This document shows positions 1-7,931 of a DNA stretch of 64,000 bases, piece by piece (the stretch's first letter is position 1; each line of letters begins with the position of its first letter). The notes under the pieces were generated by a model. That model searched no databases, was not told where the DNA came from, and saw only the letters and a list, made by a program, of their open reading frames with translations. Source of the stretch: Streptomyces fildesensis (GTDB lineage: Bacteria; Actinomycetota; Actinomycetes; Streptomycetales; Streptomycetaceae); the NCBI RefSeq assembly GCF_016107395.1, contig NZ_JAAIKO010000014.1, positions 1-64,000 on the forward strand, given 5' to 3'. Both the position numbers and the translations under genes were made by a program.

Positions 1-114
1 CCCGCAGATGCCACTACCAACGCCGAGGCCACCACCCCCACATGCGGTTGCAGTACTAGGCCGCAGCCCGCCCTTCGCGCCGGCCTGCCCGCCTCTGCCT
101 GAGGAACAAAACCC

Positions 115-1341
115 ATGTCTTCGCCACGCCCGGCGGCGTCCTACGCCGCCGTCCTGCGGGTCCCCCATGCCCGCCGCACCTTCGCCGCCGCCCTGTTGGG
201 CCGGCTCTCCTACGGGATCGTCTCCCTCTCCCTGCTGCTCTCGCTCGCCGCGGCGACCGGCTCGTACGCCGTCGCCGGCATGATCACCACGGTCTTCGCC
301 GCGACCAGCGTCGTCCTCGGCCCGGCCCGTGCCGGACTCATCGACCGCTGGGGGGCACGGCGCGCCCTGCCCGCCCTCGCCACCCCGTACGCGGTGGCGC
401 TGACCGCGCTCTGCCTGGCCACCTGGCGGCCGGGTGCCCCGCTCTGGCTGCTCACCTTCCTGTCGGCGGCCGCGGGCACCCTCACCCCGCCGCTCGGCCC
501 GACCATGCGGGCGCTGTGGAGCGCCCTCGTTCCGGACAGGCGCCTGCTGCAGCGGGCGTTCAGCCTGGACACGGTGGCGGAGGAGGGCCTGTTCATGACC
601 GGCCCGCTGATCGCCGTCGCCGTCCGCCCCGCGCTCGGCCTCGCCCTGTCCGCCGGCCTGGTCCTCATCGGCACTCTCGCCCTGGCGGCGTCCCCGGCCG
701 CGAAGCTGCTCACCGCGCGCGAGCCCTCCGTCCCGGCCGCGCGGCTGCGGTCGGCGGGGGTCCGCAAGGCGGCGTACGCGGCGGCCGGGCTCGGCTGCTG
801 CCTGGGCGCCCTGGAGTTGTACGTCGTCGCCTTCACCGACCACCACGACCGCGCCTCCGCCGCCGGCTGGATCCTCGCCGCGCACGCGGCGGGCAGCGCG
901 ATCGGTGGGCTCCTCTACGGCCGGATCGCCTGGCGGCGCCCGGCGGCCGGCCGGCTGCCGTATCTGCTCGCCGCCCTCGCCCTGCTCTTCGCCCTCACCG
1001 GCGCCGCCCCGACCGTCGTCCTCTTCGCCCTCGGCATCGCCGCCGCCGGCACCGTCGTCTCCCCCACCATGGCGACCGCGTACCTCGCGGCCGACGAACT
1101 CGCCCCGCCGGGGACCGCCACCCGCGCCACCGCCTGGGTCAACACGGGTGTCAACGCGGGCTCCTCGCTGGGCTCCGGCACCGCCGGGCTCCTCGTCGAC
1201 CGGCTGCCGCTACCGCTGTGCTTCCTGCTGGCGGCCGCGCCTCCGCTGCTGCTCGCGCTCGGCGCGTATCCCCGGTCCGGGCGGGACGCTCGGGGCCGGA
1301 GCGAGGCGCCGCTCGCGAAGGCTTCCGAAGGCCGGGCGTAG
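115..1341 (+). CDS. MFS transporter
   Basis: This is a 408-residue major facilitator superfamily permease in the cytoplasmic membrane. The protein is almost entirely hydrophobic, with about 12 predicted membrane helices broken by short Arg/Gly loops. A loop near residues 70-80 (GLIDRWGARRA) matches the conserved MFS loop 2-3 motif. The ATG follows a GAGGAA ribosome binding site about 9 bases upstream. The C-terminal tail is short and charged. No transport partner or regulator is adjacent, so the substrate is unknown. Proteins of this general type are usually drug or metabolite exporters, which is inference only. Confidence 0.9.
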   Translation: MSSPRPAASYAAVLRVPHARRTFAAALLGRLSYGIVSLSLLLSLAAATGSYAVAGMITTVFAATSVVLGPARAGLIDRWGARRALPALATPYAVALTALCLATWRPGAPLWLLTFLSAAAGTLTPPLGPTMRALWSALVPDRRLLQRAFSLDTVAEEGLFMTGPLIAVAVRPALGLALSAGLVLIGTLALAASPAAKLLTAREPSVPAARLRSAGVRKAAYAAAGLGCCLGALELYVVAFTDHHDRASAAGWILAAHAAGSAIGGLLYGRIAWRRPAAGRLPYLLAALALLFALTGAAPTVVLFALGIAAAGTVVSPTMATAYLAADELAPPGTATRATAWVNTGVNAGSSLGSGTAGLLVDRLPLPLCFLLAAAPPLLLALGAYPRSGRDARGRSEAPLAKASEGRA

Positions 1342-1472
1342 CGGGTCCCGGGCCGATACCTCGCGTGTCCGCCCATACCTCGCCCGCCGCGTACTTCAAT
1401 CGTCAACTTCCCTATGCCACAGGCATGTTGGCGCTTACTGTGGCCCGCAGTACCAGACGTCAAGGAGCTGCG

Positions 1473-1934
1473 GTGGGCAAGCGCCAATTAGGACAATATC
1501 CCCAGTCCCGGTACACACATCTGCTCTCGTCCGAACGTAACAGCAACTACACACAGCACCGGCCGGCGACCTTCGAGATTCCCGTCGAACGGCCCTCGAA
1601 GGGCTGCCAGTCGCGCACCCTCGCCTGTGAGACCTGCCGTACGTCGCTCACGTACACGGTCTTCAGCATCCCCGCGACCAGGGCCCGGCGCTGGGCGTGG
1701 CTGCTCACCACGCTGGCGGGCATCGCCTCGATGCTCGTCTCGGTCCTGGCCATCCACCACCTCGGCGGCGAGCACCCCGGCGAGCCCGGCGAGGGCGTCA
1801 GCGGACTCCTCACCCTCGGCTCGATCGGCGGCTTCATCGTCGCCGCCATCGGTCTCAGCTTCTGGTGGTACGAGGACGGTGTCCGCGGCCCCGGCCGGCT
1901 GATGGGCATCGGCGGCCACACCATCAAACGCTGA
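1473..1934 (+). CDS. small two-helix membrane protein, conserved hypothetical
   Basis: This predicts a 153-residue protein. The GTG start was chosen because an AAGGAG ribosome binding site lies 6 bases upstream; the reading frame stays open much further upstream but runs antisense-like through the MFS gene. The N-terminal half is polar with three cysteines (C45, C52, C55, the last two forming CxxC). Two membrane helices follow, roughly residues 70-90 and 108-132. A short basic tail (GHTIKR) ends the protein. I do not recognise a characterised family. The CxxC suggests a metal or redox site, but no ligand set is complete. Confidence 0.75.
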   Translation: MGKRQLGQYPQSRYTHLLSSERNSNYTQHRPATFEIPVERPSKGCQSRTLACETCRTSLTYTVFSIPATRARRWAWLLTTLAGIASMLVSVLAIHHLGGEHPGEPGEGVSGLLTLGSIGGFIVAAIGLSFWWYEDGVRGPGRLMGIGGHTIKR

Positions 1935-2004
1935 CGGCGCGCCCCGGCCTCGTAACCGTGGCGCGCCGCAGTGGCGTGCGTCGTTCCGCGTGCGTCGTTC
2001 CGGG

Positions 2005-2084
2005 TGGGCGAAGGAGGATTCGAACCTCCACAGCCGAAGCGGGGGCTTTACAGGCCCTTGGGATCACCGATTCCCAGTTCGCCC
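2005..2084 (-). tRNA. tRNA-Tyr (anticodon GTA)
   Basis: Read on the minus strand, the acceptor stem GGGCGAA (ends at 2084) pairs with TTCGCCC (2006-2012) and the discriminator base is A. The anticodon loop is CTGTAAA, giving anticodon GTA. A variable arm of tyrosine-tRNA length and a canonical T-arm (GGAGG TTCGAAT CCTCC) follow. Position 8 is C rather than the usual U, and the outermost anticodon-stem pair is A-C. CCA is not encoded. It lies only 4 bases from the next tRNA gene, so the two are probably co-transcribed. Confidence 0.75.
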
Positions 2085-2088
2085 GGGA

Positions 2089-2180
2089 CGGAGGAGGTGG
2101 GGGTCGAACCCACACGGATGCTTGCGCACCCCAACGGTTTTCGAGACCGCGGCCGGCGCCGCCTTTCGGCTGGCTCCTCC
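2089..2180 (-). tRNA. tRNA-Ser (anticodon CGA)
   Basis: Acceptor arms GGAGGAG (2174-2180) and CTCCTCC (2090-2096) pair perfectly, with discriminator G at 2089 as expected for serine. The anticodon loop is CTCGAAA, giving CGA. There is a strong 6-bp long variable arm (GGGTGC/GCATCC) and a canonical T-arm (GTGGG TTCGACC CCCAC). The base at position 8 is C instead of U. CCA is not encoded. Confidence 0.75.
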
Positions 2181-2199
2181 ATGAACTGCAGGACGTACG

Positions 2200-2284
2200 C
2201 GGAGAGTGCGCGGATCGAACGCGCGCGGGCTCGCACCCGACTACGGCTTAGCAAGCCGCTGCCTTACCACTCGGCCAACTCTCC
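2200..2284 (-). tRNA. tRNA-Ser (anticodon GCT)
   Basis: Acceptor arms GGAGAGT (2278-2284) and ACTCTCC (2201-2207) pair, with discriminator G. The D-arm is a typical class II arm (GCCGAGTGGTAAGGC), position 8 is the normal U, and the anticodon loop TTGCTAA gives GCT. A long variable arm and T-arm (GCGCG TTCGATC CGCGC) complete the structure. It is transcribed first of the three tRNAs. Confidence 0.85.
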
Positions 2285-2306
2285 CAGCTGCAAGGACACA
2301 GCAGAC

Positions 2307-2345
2307 GGGCGGCCACGAAAAAGCCGCCCTGGCGGGAATTCCCGC
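2307..2345. other. tandem palindromes upstream of the tRNA cluster
   Basis: GGGCGGC (2307-2313) pairs with GCCGCCC (2323-2329) around an A-rich 9-base loop. It is followed at once by a perfect 14-bp palindrome, GCGGGAATTCCCGC (2332-2345). They lie upstream of the minus-strand tRNA genes. They could terminate a transcript entering from the right or form an operator. The rest of 2346-2544 shows no gene. Confidence 0.4.
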
Positions 2346-2544
2346 GGGCGGCCCGGCGACATCCGTCACCGATGACTACGTGGCCTGCCCGGGGCTCCCC
2401 TGCTGGGAAGGGGTACTGGAAGAGCGCTGATACGCCTGCGACAGACCGGCCTGGACGTTCATCGTGCGCTCCCCTCTCGCCTCGTTGGTGATGCCACCAC
2501 TGTGCCGGGCGCCGACCGCCAGGGCAACGGATTATCCGCCGGGC

Positions 2545-2800
2545 TCAGCCGAGCCCCAGGACGCCGGCGATCGCCGGCGCGTAGGCGGTCTCGATCTCGT
2601 CCGGGGTGAGGGCGGCGACGGCGGGCAGGCGCAGGAGGTAGCGGGTGAGGGCGAGGCCGAGGAGCTGGGCGGAGACCAGGCCCGCCCGGCGGGCGGTGTC
2701 GGGGCCCACGGGGGCCAACGCCGGGGCGAGGGCGGGGGCCACCTGCCGGGCGAAGATGTCGCGCATGCGGGCGGCGGCCCGCTCGGCCGGGCCATCGCGG
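2545..2800 (-). pseudogene. TetR-family regulator, 3' remnant
   Basis: The last ~80 codons of a TetR-type repressor remain. The segment contains the typical C-terminal ligand-domain pattern LLGLALTRYLLRLP followed by a TPDEI helix and a natural stop at 2545. The N-terminal helix-turn-helix half is missing. Upstream of about 2800 (in reading direction) the frame no longer resembles a regulator and instead runs antisense to the neighbouring monooxygenase remnant. The gene therefore cannot encode a DNA-binding protein. Recognition rests on the family pattern and was not checked against a database. Confidence 0.6.
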
Positions 2801-3003
2801 AGGACCGGCTGGACGACTACGAGGCGCGGCGCCGCCCGGTCGCCGAGCGGGTCGTGGCGTTCACCGGCCGGACGACCCGGATCGCCACCACCCGGAGCCG
2901 CGTGCTCCGCACGGCGCGCAACCTGGCCCTGCCGGTCGTCAGCCGCATCCCGGCCTTCCGTACCCGGCCGGCCACCGAACTGGCCGAGCTGAACTACCGC
3001 TGA
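2800..3003 (+). pseudogene. FAD-dependent monooxygenase, 3' remnant
   Basis: About 65 codons match the C-terminal end of PHBH-type flavin monooxygenases. These have a LDDYEARRRPVAERVV segment, followed by an Arg-rich helix and a tail ending in ELNYR. The FAD-binding GxGxxG region and the substrate domain are absent. The frame is open back to 2464, but that part is simply the complement of the TetR remnant. The two stumps point away from each other and meet near 2800, as expected if one deletion removed the 5' halves and the shared promoter of a divergent pair. Confidence 0.55.
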
Positions 3004-3208
3004 CCGGTGGCCGGCCGGCGGATGGCGGCCCCGTGTCAATTCCCCCCGGTTCAGGGTCAACCGGGCATCGACGACCGGTTCGCGAGGTGAGTGCGCACCG
3101 TGGGGGCGATACCGTCGGGAACGTCGGGGCGGCATCCGCACCGATGCCCCCGCCCCGCCCGGCCGCCCCGGCGCCGGAACCACCCGTCCGCTCCCCCGGA
3201 GGACCGCA

Positions 3209-3523
3209 ATGCCGCGCAGCCGCGCAGAAGAGCCCGGGAACGATCTCCCGGCGGGCCCGCTGTACGTACCCGTACGGCGCGGACCCGCCGGTTTCGCGCT
3301 GCGGCTGTGCCGTACGCCGCTCGGTTCGAGGACGGCCGTCGCCTTCACCAGCGAGCAGCGGCTGCGGTCGGTCATGGGCGCCGGGCAGGCGTGGATCCGG
3401 CTCTCCGAGCCCGCGGTCCGGGCGCTGTCGGCGCCGCTGGGCGCCACCACGGTGACCGTCGACCCACTGCTCACCGCCCGCCGGGTGCGGGACCCGGAGG
3501 CCGTCGCCGTCGCCCTGTGCTGA
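3209..3523 (+). CDS. SAV_915/SseB-like small protein
   Basis: A 104-residue soluble protein. It has the SseB N-terminal-like pattern RTAVAFTSEQRL, then GAGQAWIRLSEPAVRAL and a TVDPLL strand near the end. Streptomyces carry many such stand-alone SseB-like proteins of unknown biochemical function. The ATG follows GGAGG 7 bases upstream. It lies alone between the monooxygenase remnant and the convergent regulator gene. No catalytic residues are evident. Confidence 0.7.
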   Translation: MPRSRAEEPGNDLPAGPLYVPVRRGPAGFALRLCRTPLGSRTAVAFTSEQRLRSVMGAGQAWIRLSEPAVRALSAPLGATTVTVDPLLTARRVRDPEAVAVALC

Positions 3524-3560
3524 CGACGGCCGCGTCCACCACCCCCGCAACGACCCGCGC

Positions 3561-4403
3561 TCACACCGCGGGCTGAACGTCGCCCACCATCGAGGAGGGG
3601 ACGTCGCCGCGGCCCGCCAGATCGCCCGGCGGGATGCCGGGGTGGTGCCGGACGGCCGCGTCCGGCCCCGGAGCCCCGGCCTCGCCGAGAGCGAGCCGGG
3701 AGACGATCCGGTAGCGGTCACCGCGGTAGAGCGAGTGGACGTACTCGACCGGGCGGCCGGTCTCGTCCTTGGTGAGACGTTCGAAGAGCAGGGCCGGGGA
3801 AAGCAGCGGCACGCCCAGCAGCCGGGCCTCGACCTCGTTGGTGACGGTCGGCTCGATGGACTGGACCGCCTCGTGGACCCGCACCCGGTGCTTGTCGCGC
3901 AGGAACCGGTAGAAGTCCCCGGACTCCATGTCCGCCGGCCGCAGACCCGGCACGAGCAGGGCGGGCACGTGCAGGTACTCGATGGCCATCGGCTCGCCGT
4001 CGACGAGCCGGAGCCGGGCGATGTAGGTGATCTCGGCCGCGGGTGAGATGTGCAGCTTGCGGCCCACCCTGGCACCGGCCTGGACGGTGGTCAGCTCCAG
4101 GACCTTGCTGGACCAGGTGCCGTCGGCCTTCGGCAGCGAGAACGAGTGCTCGTCCGCCACCAGCTCCTGGGTGATCTTGGCGGGCGCGACGAACATCCCG
4201 CGCCCGTGCTCGCGGACGATCAGCCCGGTGTTGACCAGTTCGTCGACGGCGGAGCGCAGCGTCGGGCGGGAGACCGACAGCTGCTCGCACAGGGTCCGCT
4301 CGGAGGGGATCGGGTCGCCGGGCACATGGGATTCGACGAGCTCCAACAGGTAGTCGCGCACCCGTTCGCGCTTGAGCGCCGACCGTGGCGACTCGCTTCC
4401 CAT
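3561..4403 (-). CDS. GntR/HutC-family regulator, DasR-like
   Basis: A 280-residue cytoplasmic repressor-type protein. An N-terminal winged helix (about residues 8-75, with IPSERTLCEQLSVSRPTLR) is followed by a UTRA effector domain (about 95-235). The UTRA domain contains GEPMAIEYLHVP and a GRPVEYVHSLYRGDRY segment very like the N-acetylglucosamine regulator DasR. A ~45-residue Pro/Gly-rich tail follows the UTRA domain, longer than usual. It is divergent from the sugar transporter operon, and the shared 300-bp region carries repeated ACTGGT/ACCAGT half-sites. It probably represses that operon in response to an amino-sugar phosphate. The effector identity is inferred from DasR. Confidence 0.85.
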   Translation of the reverse strand: MGSESPRSALKRERVRDYLLELVESHVPGDPIPSERTLCEQLSVSRPTLRSAVDELVNTGLIVREHGRGMFVAPAKITQELVADEHSFSLPKADGTWSSKVLELTTVQAGARVGRKLHISPAAEITYIARLRLVDGEPMAIEYLHVPALLVPGLRPADMESGDFYRFLRDKHRVRVHEAVQSIEPTVTNEVEARLLGVPLLSPALLFERLTKDETGRPVEYVHSLYRGDRYRIVSRLALGEAGAPGPDAAVRHHPGIPPGDLAGRGDVPSSMVGDVQPAV

Positions 4404-4703
4404 ACCTGACTCCTTCGTGCCGTCCGGGGTCCGCCCCGGCGCGTCCGGGCAGCGTTCTGTCTGCGTCCTGTCCAGTACCTCCCCTGAAGGCTATCCAGAT
4501 CCTGACCAGTACGCCAGGCCGGCCCGCGTCACGTAGGCGGACCAGTTGCGGCCGGTACCGGTGATCCGGGGGAATCCGGGGGTCAGGCCTTTGCCTGCAC
4601 GACCTCTTGACGGCAGCACTGGTCTATGCCACCTTCTCCAACCAGCACCAGACCAGTTGTGAAGTGGTAAGTTCCGCCGCTCCTATTCGAGGTGACAGAC
4701 CCC
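4404..4703. promoter_or_regulatory. divergent control region with dre-like half-sites
   Basis: This 300-bp gap separates the DasR-like regulator from the transporter operon. ACTGGTCT (4618-4625) and AGACCAGT (4650-4657) form a perfect 8-bp inverted repeat, and both arms equal the halves of the published DasR responsive element (ACTGGTCT-AGACCAGT) spread 24 bases apart. Further ACCAGT copies lie at 4505-4510 and 4541-4546, with weaker CCAGT/ACCAG variants nearby. The operon start is preceded by an AGGTGA ribosome binding site. The density of half-sites suggests multi-site binding by the adjacent regulator or by DasR itself. Confidence 0.65.
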
Positions 4704-5978
4704 GTGAGAACCAGACTCCTTGCAGGCACCGCGGCGCTCGCGATCGCCGTAGCCGGCCTGAGCGCCTGTAGTTCCTCCTCCGACTCGTCGGACACCGCAG
4801 GCGACGGCAAGAGCCCCGCCGAGCTCACCGTGTGGATCATGAAGGGCAGCGTTTCCGATCCCTTCCTCCAGCGGTTCAAGACGGATTTCGAGACGACCCA
4901 CTCCGGTACCACCCTGAAGATCCAGATCCAGGAGTGGGACGGTATCGGCGCGAAGATCACCAGCGCTCTGGCCAGCAAGGACGCGCCGGACGTCATCGAG
5001 GTCGGCAACACCCAGGTCGCGCAGTACGCCGCCAGCGGCGGGGTCAAGGATCTGACCGGGAAGGTCGCCGACCTCAAGGGCGCGGACTGGATACCGGGCC
5101 TGGCCGAGCCCGGCAAGATCGACGGCAAGCAGTTCGGCATCCCCTGGTACGCCGCCAACCGTGTGGTGGTCTACAACAAGGACCTCTTCACCCAGGCCGG
5201 CATCACCACCCCGCCCAAGACGCGCGACGAGTGGATCGCCGACACCACCAAGCTCAACACCGGTGGCAACGACGGGATCTATCTGACGGGGCAGACCTGG
5301 TACGCGCTGGCCGGCTTCGTCTGGGACGAGGGCGGTGAGTTCGCCGTCAAGGACGGCGACAAGTGGAAGGGCACCCTCGACACGCCCCAGGCGCAGGCCG
5401 GGATGGCGTTCTACAAGAAGCTCCAGGCGCTGGGCAAGGGCCCGAAGGACTCCGACGAGGCCAAGCCGCTGCAGGCGGAGGTCTTCGCCAAGGGCAAGAG
5501 TGCGCAGATCATCTCCGTCCCCGGTGGCGCGGCCGCGATCATCAAGGCCAACCCGGCGATGAAGGACAAGATCGGCTTCTTCCCGATCCCCGGCAAGACG
5601 GCCGACAAGCCCGGCGCGGTCTTCACCGGCGGCTCCGACCTCATCATCCCGGAGGCGTCGCAGCACCAGGACGCGGCCTACGAGGTCGTCAAGGCGCTGG
5701 CCGGCGAGAAGTGGCAGACGGACATGGCCAAGGAGATGAGCTACGTCCCCAACAGGACGTCGCTGGCCGGTGTGCTGGCGGGCAACGAGGGCGGCGCGGT
5801 GATGGCGGTCGGCGCGGCCAACGGCCACGGCACCCCCAACTCCCCCAACTGGGCGGCTGTCGAGGCGAACAACCCCATCAAGCAGTACATGACGCAGTAC
5901 CTCACCGGAGCGGACCCGGCCACGGCCGCCCGTACCGCGTCCGAGGCCATCACCAAAGCGCTGAACACCGCTTCCTGA
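4704..5978 (+). CDS. sugar ABC transporter substrate-binding lipoprotein (DasA-like)
   Basis: A 424-residue family 1 solute-binding protein anchored outside the membrane. Residues 1-21 are a lipoprotein signal peptide with lipobox LSAC and lipidated C22. The mature part has the sugar-binder pattern: LTVWIM near the start, DAPDVIEVGN around residue 100, then an AGITTPPKTRDEW region. The GTG at 4704 is preferred because AGGTGA lies 8 bases upstream; a GTG at 4692 would add four residues. The two permease genes and a GH20 hexosaminidase follow. Chito-oligosaccharide or another N-acetylhexosamine-containing sugar is the likely ligand, inferred from the enzyme and regulator. Confidence 0.9.
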   Translation: MRTRLLAGTAALAIAVAGLSACSSSSDSSDTAGDGKSPAELTVWIMKGSVSDPFLQRFKTDFETTHSGTTLKIQIQEWDGIGAKITSALASKDAPDVIEVGNTQVAQYAASGGVKDLTGKVADLKGADWIPGLAEPGKIDGKQFGIPWYAANRVVVYNKDLFTQAGITTPPKTRDEWIADTTKLNTGGNDGIYLTGQTWYALAGFVWDEGGEFAVKDGDKWKGTLDTPQAQAGMAFYKKLQALGKGPKDSDEAKPLQAEVFAKGKSAQIISVPGGAAAIIKANPAMKDKIGFFPIPGKTADKPGAVFTGGSDLIIPEASQHQDAAYEVVKALAGEKWQTDMAKEMSYVPNRTSLAGVLAGNEGGAVMAVGAANGHGTPNSPNWAAVEANNPIKQYMTQYLTGADPATAARTASEAITKALNTAS

Positions 5979-6058
5979 ACGGGGAGCGGTCCGCGCGGGC
6001 CCGCGTGGCCGCCCCCGCCTGACGAGTCGGACCCCAACAGGACAACAGGAGAAGTGCC

Positions 6059-7039
6059 GTGCCCGCTGCACCCCCCGCCGCCCGTCGGCGCCCCCCTCAA
6101 CAGGCCTCCGTGGATCCGCCCCCGGCCCTCCGCCGCCGCCGGCGGCCCGTGCTCGGCGCCGTCTGGCCGTATCTGTTGATCGCTCCCACCCTGGTGGGCA
6201 CGGCCTTCCTCCTGCTCTACCCGCTGATCCGCAACACCGTGATGTCCTTCCAGCACTTCCGGCTGGGCGAACTGATCCGCGGCGGCGCCACCTTCGTCGG
6301 ATTCGACAACTACTCGGAGGTGCTCAACGACCCCGAGTTCTGGACGGTGGTCCGCCGCACCCTGTGGTGGACCGCGCTCAATGTCGTCCTCATCATGCTG
6401 ATCGGCACCCTGGTCGCCCTGATGCTGGCGCGGCTCGGCAAGCGGATGCGGCTGGCCGTGATGAGCGCCCTCGTGCTGACCTGGGCGACGCCGGTGATCG
6501 CCGCCACCACCATCTTCCAGTGGCTCTTCCAGTCCCGCTTCGGAGTGGTCAACTGGGTCCTGGTGGAGCTCGGGTTCGACTCCTACCGCGACTACTCCTG
6601 GTTCGCCGACGGGAACTCGACCTTCTTCATCCTGGTCACCCTGGTCGTCTGGCAGTCGGTGCCGTTCGCCGCGCTGACCCTCTACGGCGGGCTCACCACG
6701 ATCTCCGCCGAGCTGTACGAGTCGGCCCGGCTGGACGGCGCCGGCGGCTTCCAGGTCTTCCGCCACGTCACCTTCCCCATGCTGCGGCAGCTGTTCGCCC
6801 TGATCACCTCGCTCGAAGTGATCTGGTGCTTCAAGTGCTTCGCCCAGATCTGGGTGATCAGCGAAGGCGGCCCGAACGGGGCGACCACCACCCTGCCCGT
6901 CTACGCCTTCCAGATCGCGCAGTCGCTCCACAAGTACGACGTCGGCTCGGCGGTCTCCACGCTCACCGTGCTGATCCTGCTCGTGGCGCTCGTCCTCAAT
7001 CTGCGCCGGATGTTCCAGCAGGAAGGAGCGGCCCTGTGA
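6059..7039 (+). CDS. sugar ABC transporter permease (DasB-like)
   Basis: A 326-residue binding-protein-dependent permease with six predicted membrane helices after a basic, Pro/Arg-rich N-terminus of ~35 residues. The EAA loop that contacts the ATPase is visible as ELYESARLDGAGGFQVFRHVTFPML. The GTG follows AGGAG by about 7 bases. The stop overlaps the start of the second permease by 4 bases, so the two are translationally coupled. No ATPase gene is present; Streptomyces importers of this type share the MsiK ATPase encoded elsewhere. Confidence 0.9.
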   Translation: MPAAPPAARRRPPQQASVDPPPALRRRRRPVLGAVWPYLLIAPTLVGTAFLLLYPLIRNTVMSFQHFRLGELIRGGATFVGFDNYSEVLNDPEFWTVVRRTLWWTALNVVLIMLIGTLVALMLARLGKRMRLAVMSALVLTWATPVIAATTIFQWLFQSRFGVVNWVLVELGFDSYRDYSWFADGNSTFFILVTLVVWQSVPFAALTLYGGLTTISAELYESARLDGAGGFQVFRHVTFPMLRQLFALITSLEVIWCFKCFAQIWVISEGGPNGATTTLPVYAFQIAQSLHKYDVGSAVSTLTVLILLVALVLNLRRMFQQEGAAL

Positions 7040-7866
7040 CCCGGTCGCTGCGCAAGGTCCCGCTCAACCTCGCCGCGCTGTCCGTCGTGGCGGTGTCGGT
7101 CTTCCCCGTCTACTGGATGGTGCTGACCGCCTTCAAGCCGACCGTGGACATCCAGGCCGACACCCCGTCGTTCTGGCCCCGGCACCTCACCCTCGACCAC
7201 TTCTCCACCGCCGTGCACGCCGACGGCTTCGGCACCTTCTGGCGCAACAGCCTCACCGTCACCCTCGGCGCGGTGCTGCTCTCGCTGGCCGTCGCGCTGC
7301 TGGCCGCCTTCGCGGTCGGCCGGATGCGCTGGCGCGGCAGGCGGGCGTTCATCCTGATGGTGTTCACCGCGCAGATGGCGCCCTGGGAGGCGCTGCTGAT
7401 CCCGATGTACGTCATCGCCCGGGACACCGACATGCTCGACAAGCTGTCGATGCTCACCCTGGTCTACTTCATGACCACGCTGCCGTTCACCATCGTGACG
7501 CTGCGCGGGTTCCTCGCCGCGATACCGGTGGAGCTGGAGGAGGCGGCCCAGGTGGACGGCTGCACCCGGCCGCAGGCGTTCCGCCGGGTGACGTTCCCGC
7601 TGCTCGCCCCCGGGCTGCTGTCCACCTCGCTGTTCGGGTTCATCACGGCCTGGAACGAGTTCGCGTTCGCCAACACGCTGATCATCAAGAACCAGGATGC
7701 CAGGACGCTGCCGGTGTGGCTCTCCTCGTTCAGCAACGTCTTCGGCACCGACTGGGGCGCCACGATGGCCGCCTCCTCACTCTTCATGCTCCCCGTCCTC
7801 GTGGTCTTCCTCGCCCTGCAGAACCGGGTCACCTCCGGGATGACCGCCGGTGCGGTCAAGGGGTGA
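7036..7866 (+). CDS. sugar ABC transporter permease (DasC-like)
   Basis: A 276-residue second permease of the importer. It starts with GTG at 7036 inside the stop of the preceding gene (GTGA overlap), with GGAAGGAG just upstream. Six membrane helices are predicted. The ATPase-contact EAA motif is present as ELEEAAQVDGCTRPQAFRRVTFPLL. A PVYWMVLTAFKP segment after helix 1 is typical of MalG-type subunits. It forms the translocation pore with the preceding permease. A 65-bp gap leads to the GH20 gene. Confidence 0.9.
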   Translation: MTRSLRKVPLNLAALSVVAVSVFPVYWMVLTAFKPTVDIQADTPSFWPRHLTLDHFSTAVHADGFGTFWRNSLTVTLGAVLLSLAVALLAAFAVGRMRWRGRRAFILMVFTAQMAPWEALLIPMYVIARDTDMLDKLSMLTLVYFMTTLPFTIVTLRGFLAAIPVELEEAAQVDGCTRPQAFRRVTFPLLAPGLLSTSLFGFITAWNEFAFANTLIIKNQDARTLPVWLSSFSNVFGTDWGATMAASSLFMLPVLVVFLALQNRVTSGMTAGAVKG

Positions 7867-7931
7867 CGCGTCATGCGGGAGACGCCGTGCGAGAGCTGCC
7901 CCGATGTCCGTCCGGGCCTGGAGGCCGAGCT

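Noticed and set aside
2464-3003. A continuous plus-strand frame that would make a 179-residue protein
   Set aside because: Only the last ~65 codons resemble a protein family; the first part is the complement of the TetR remnant.
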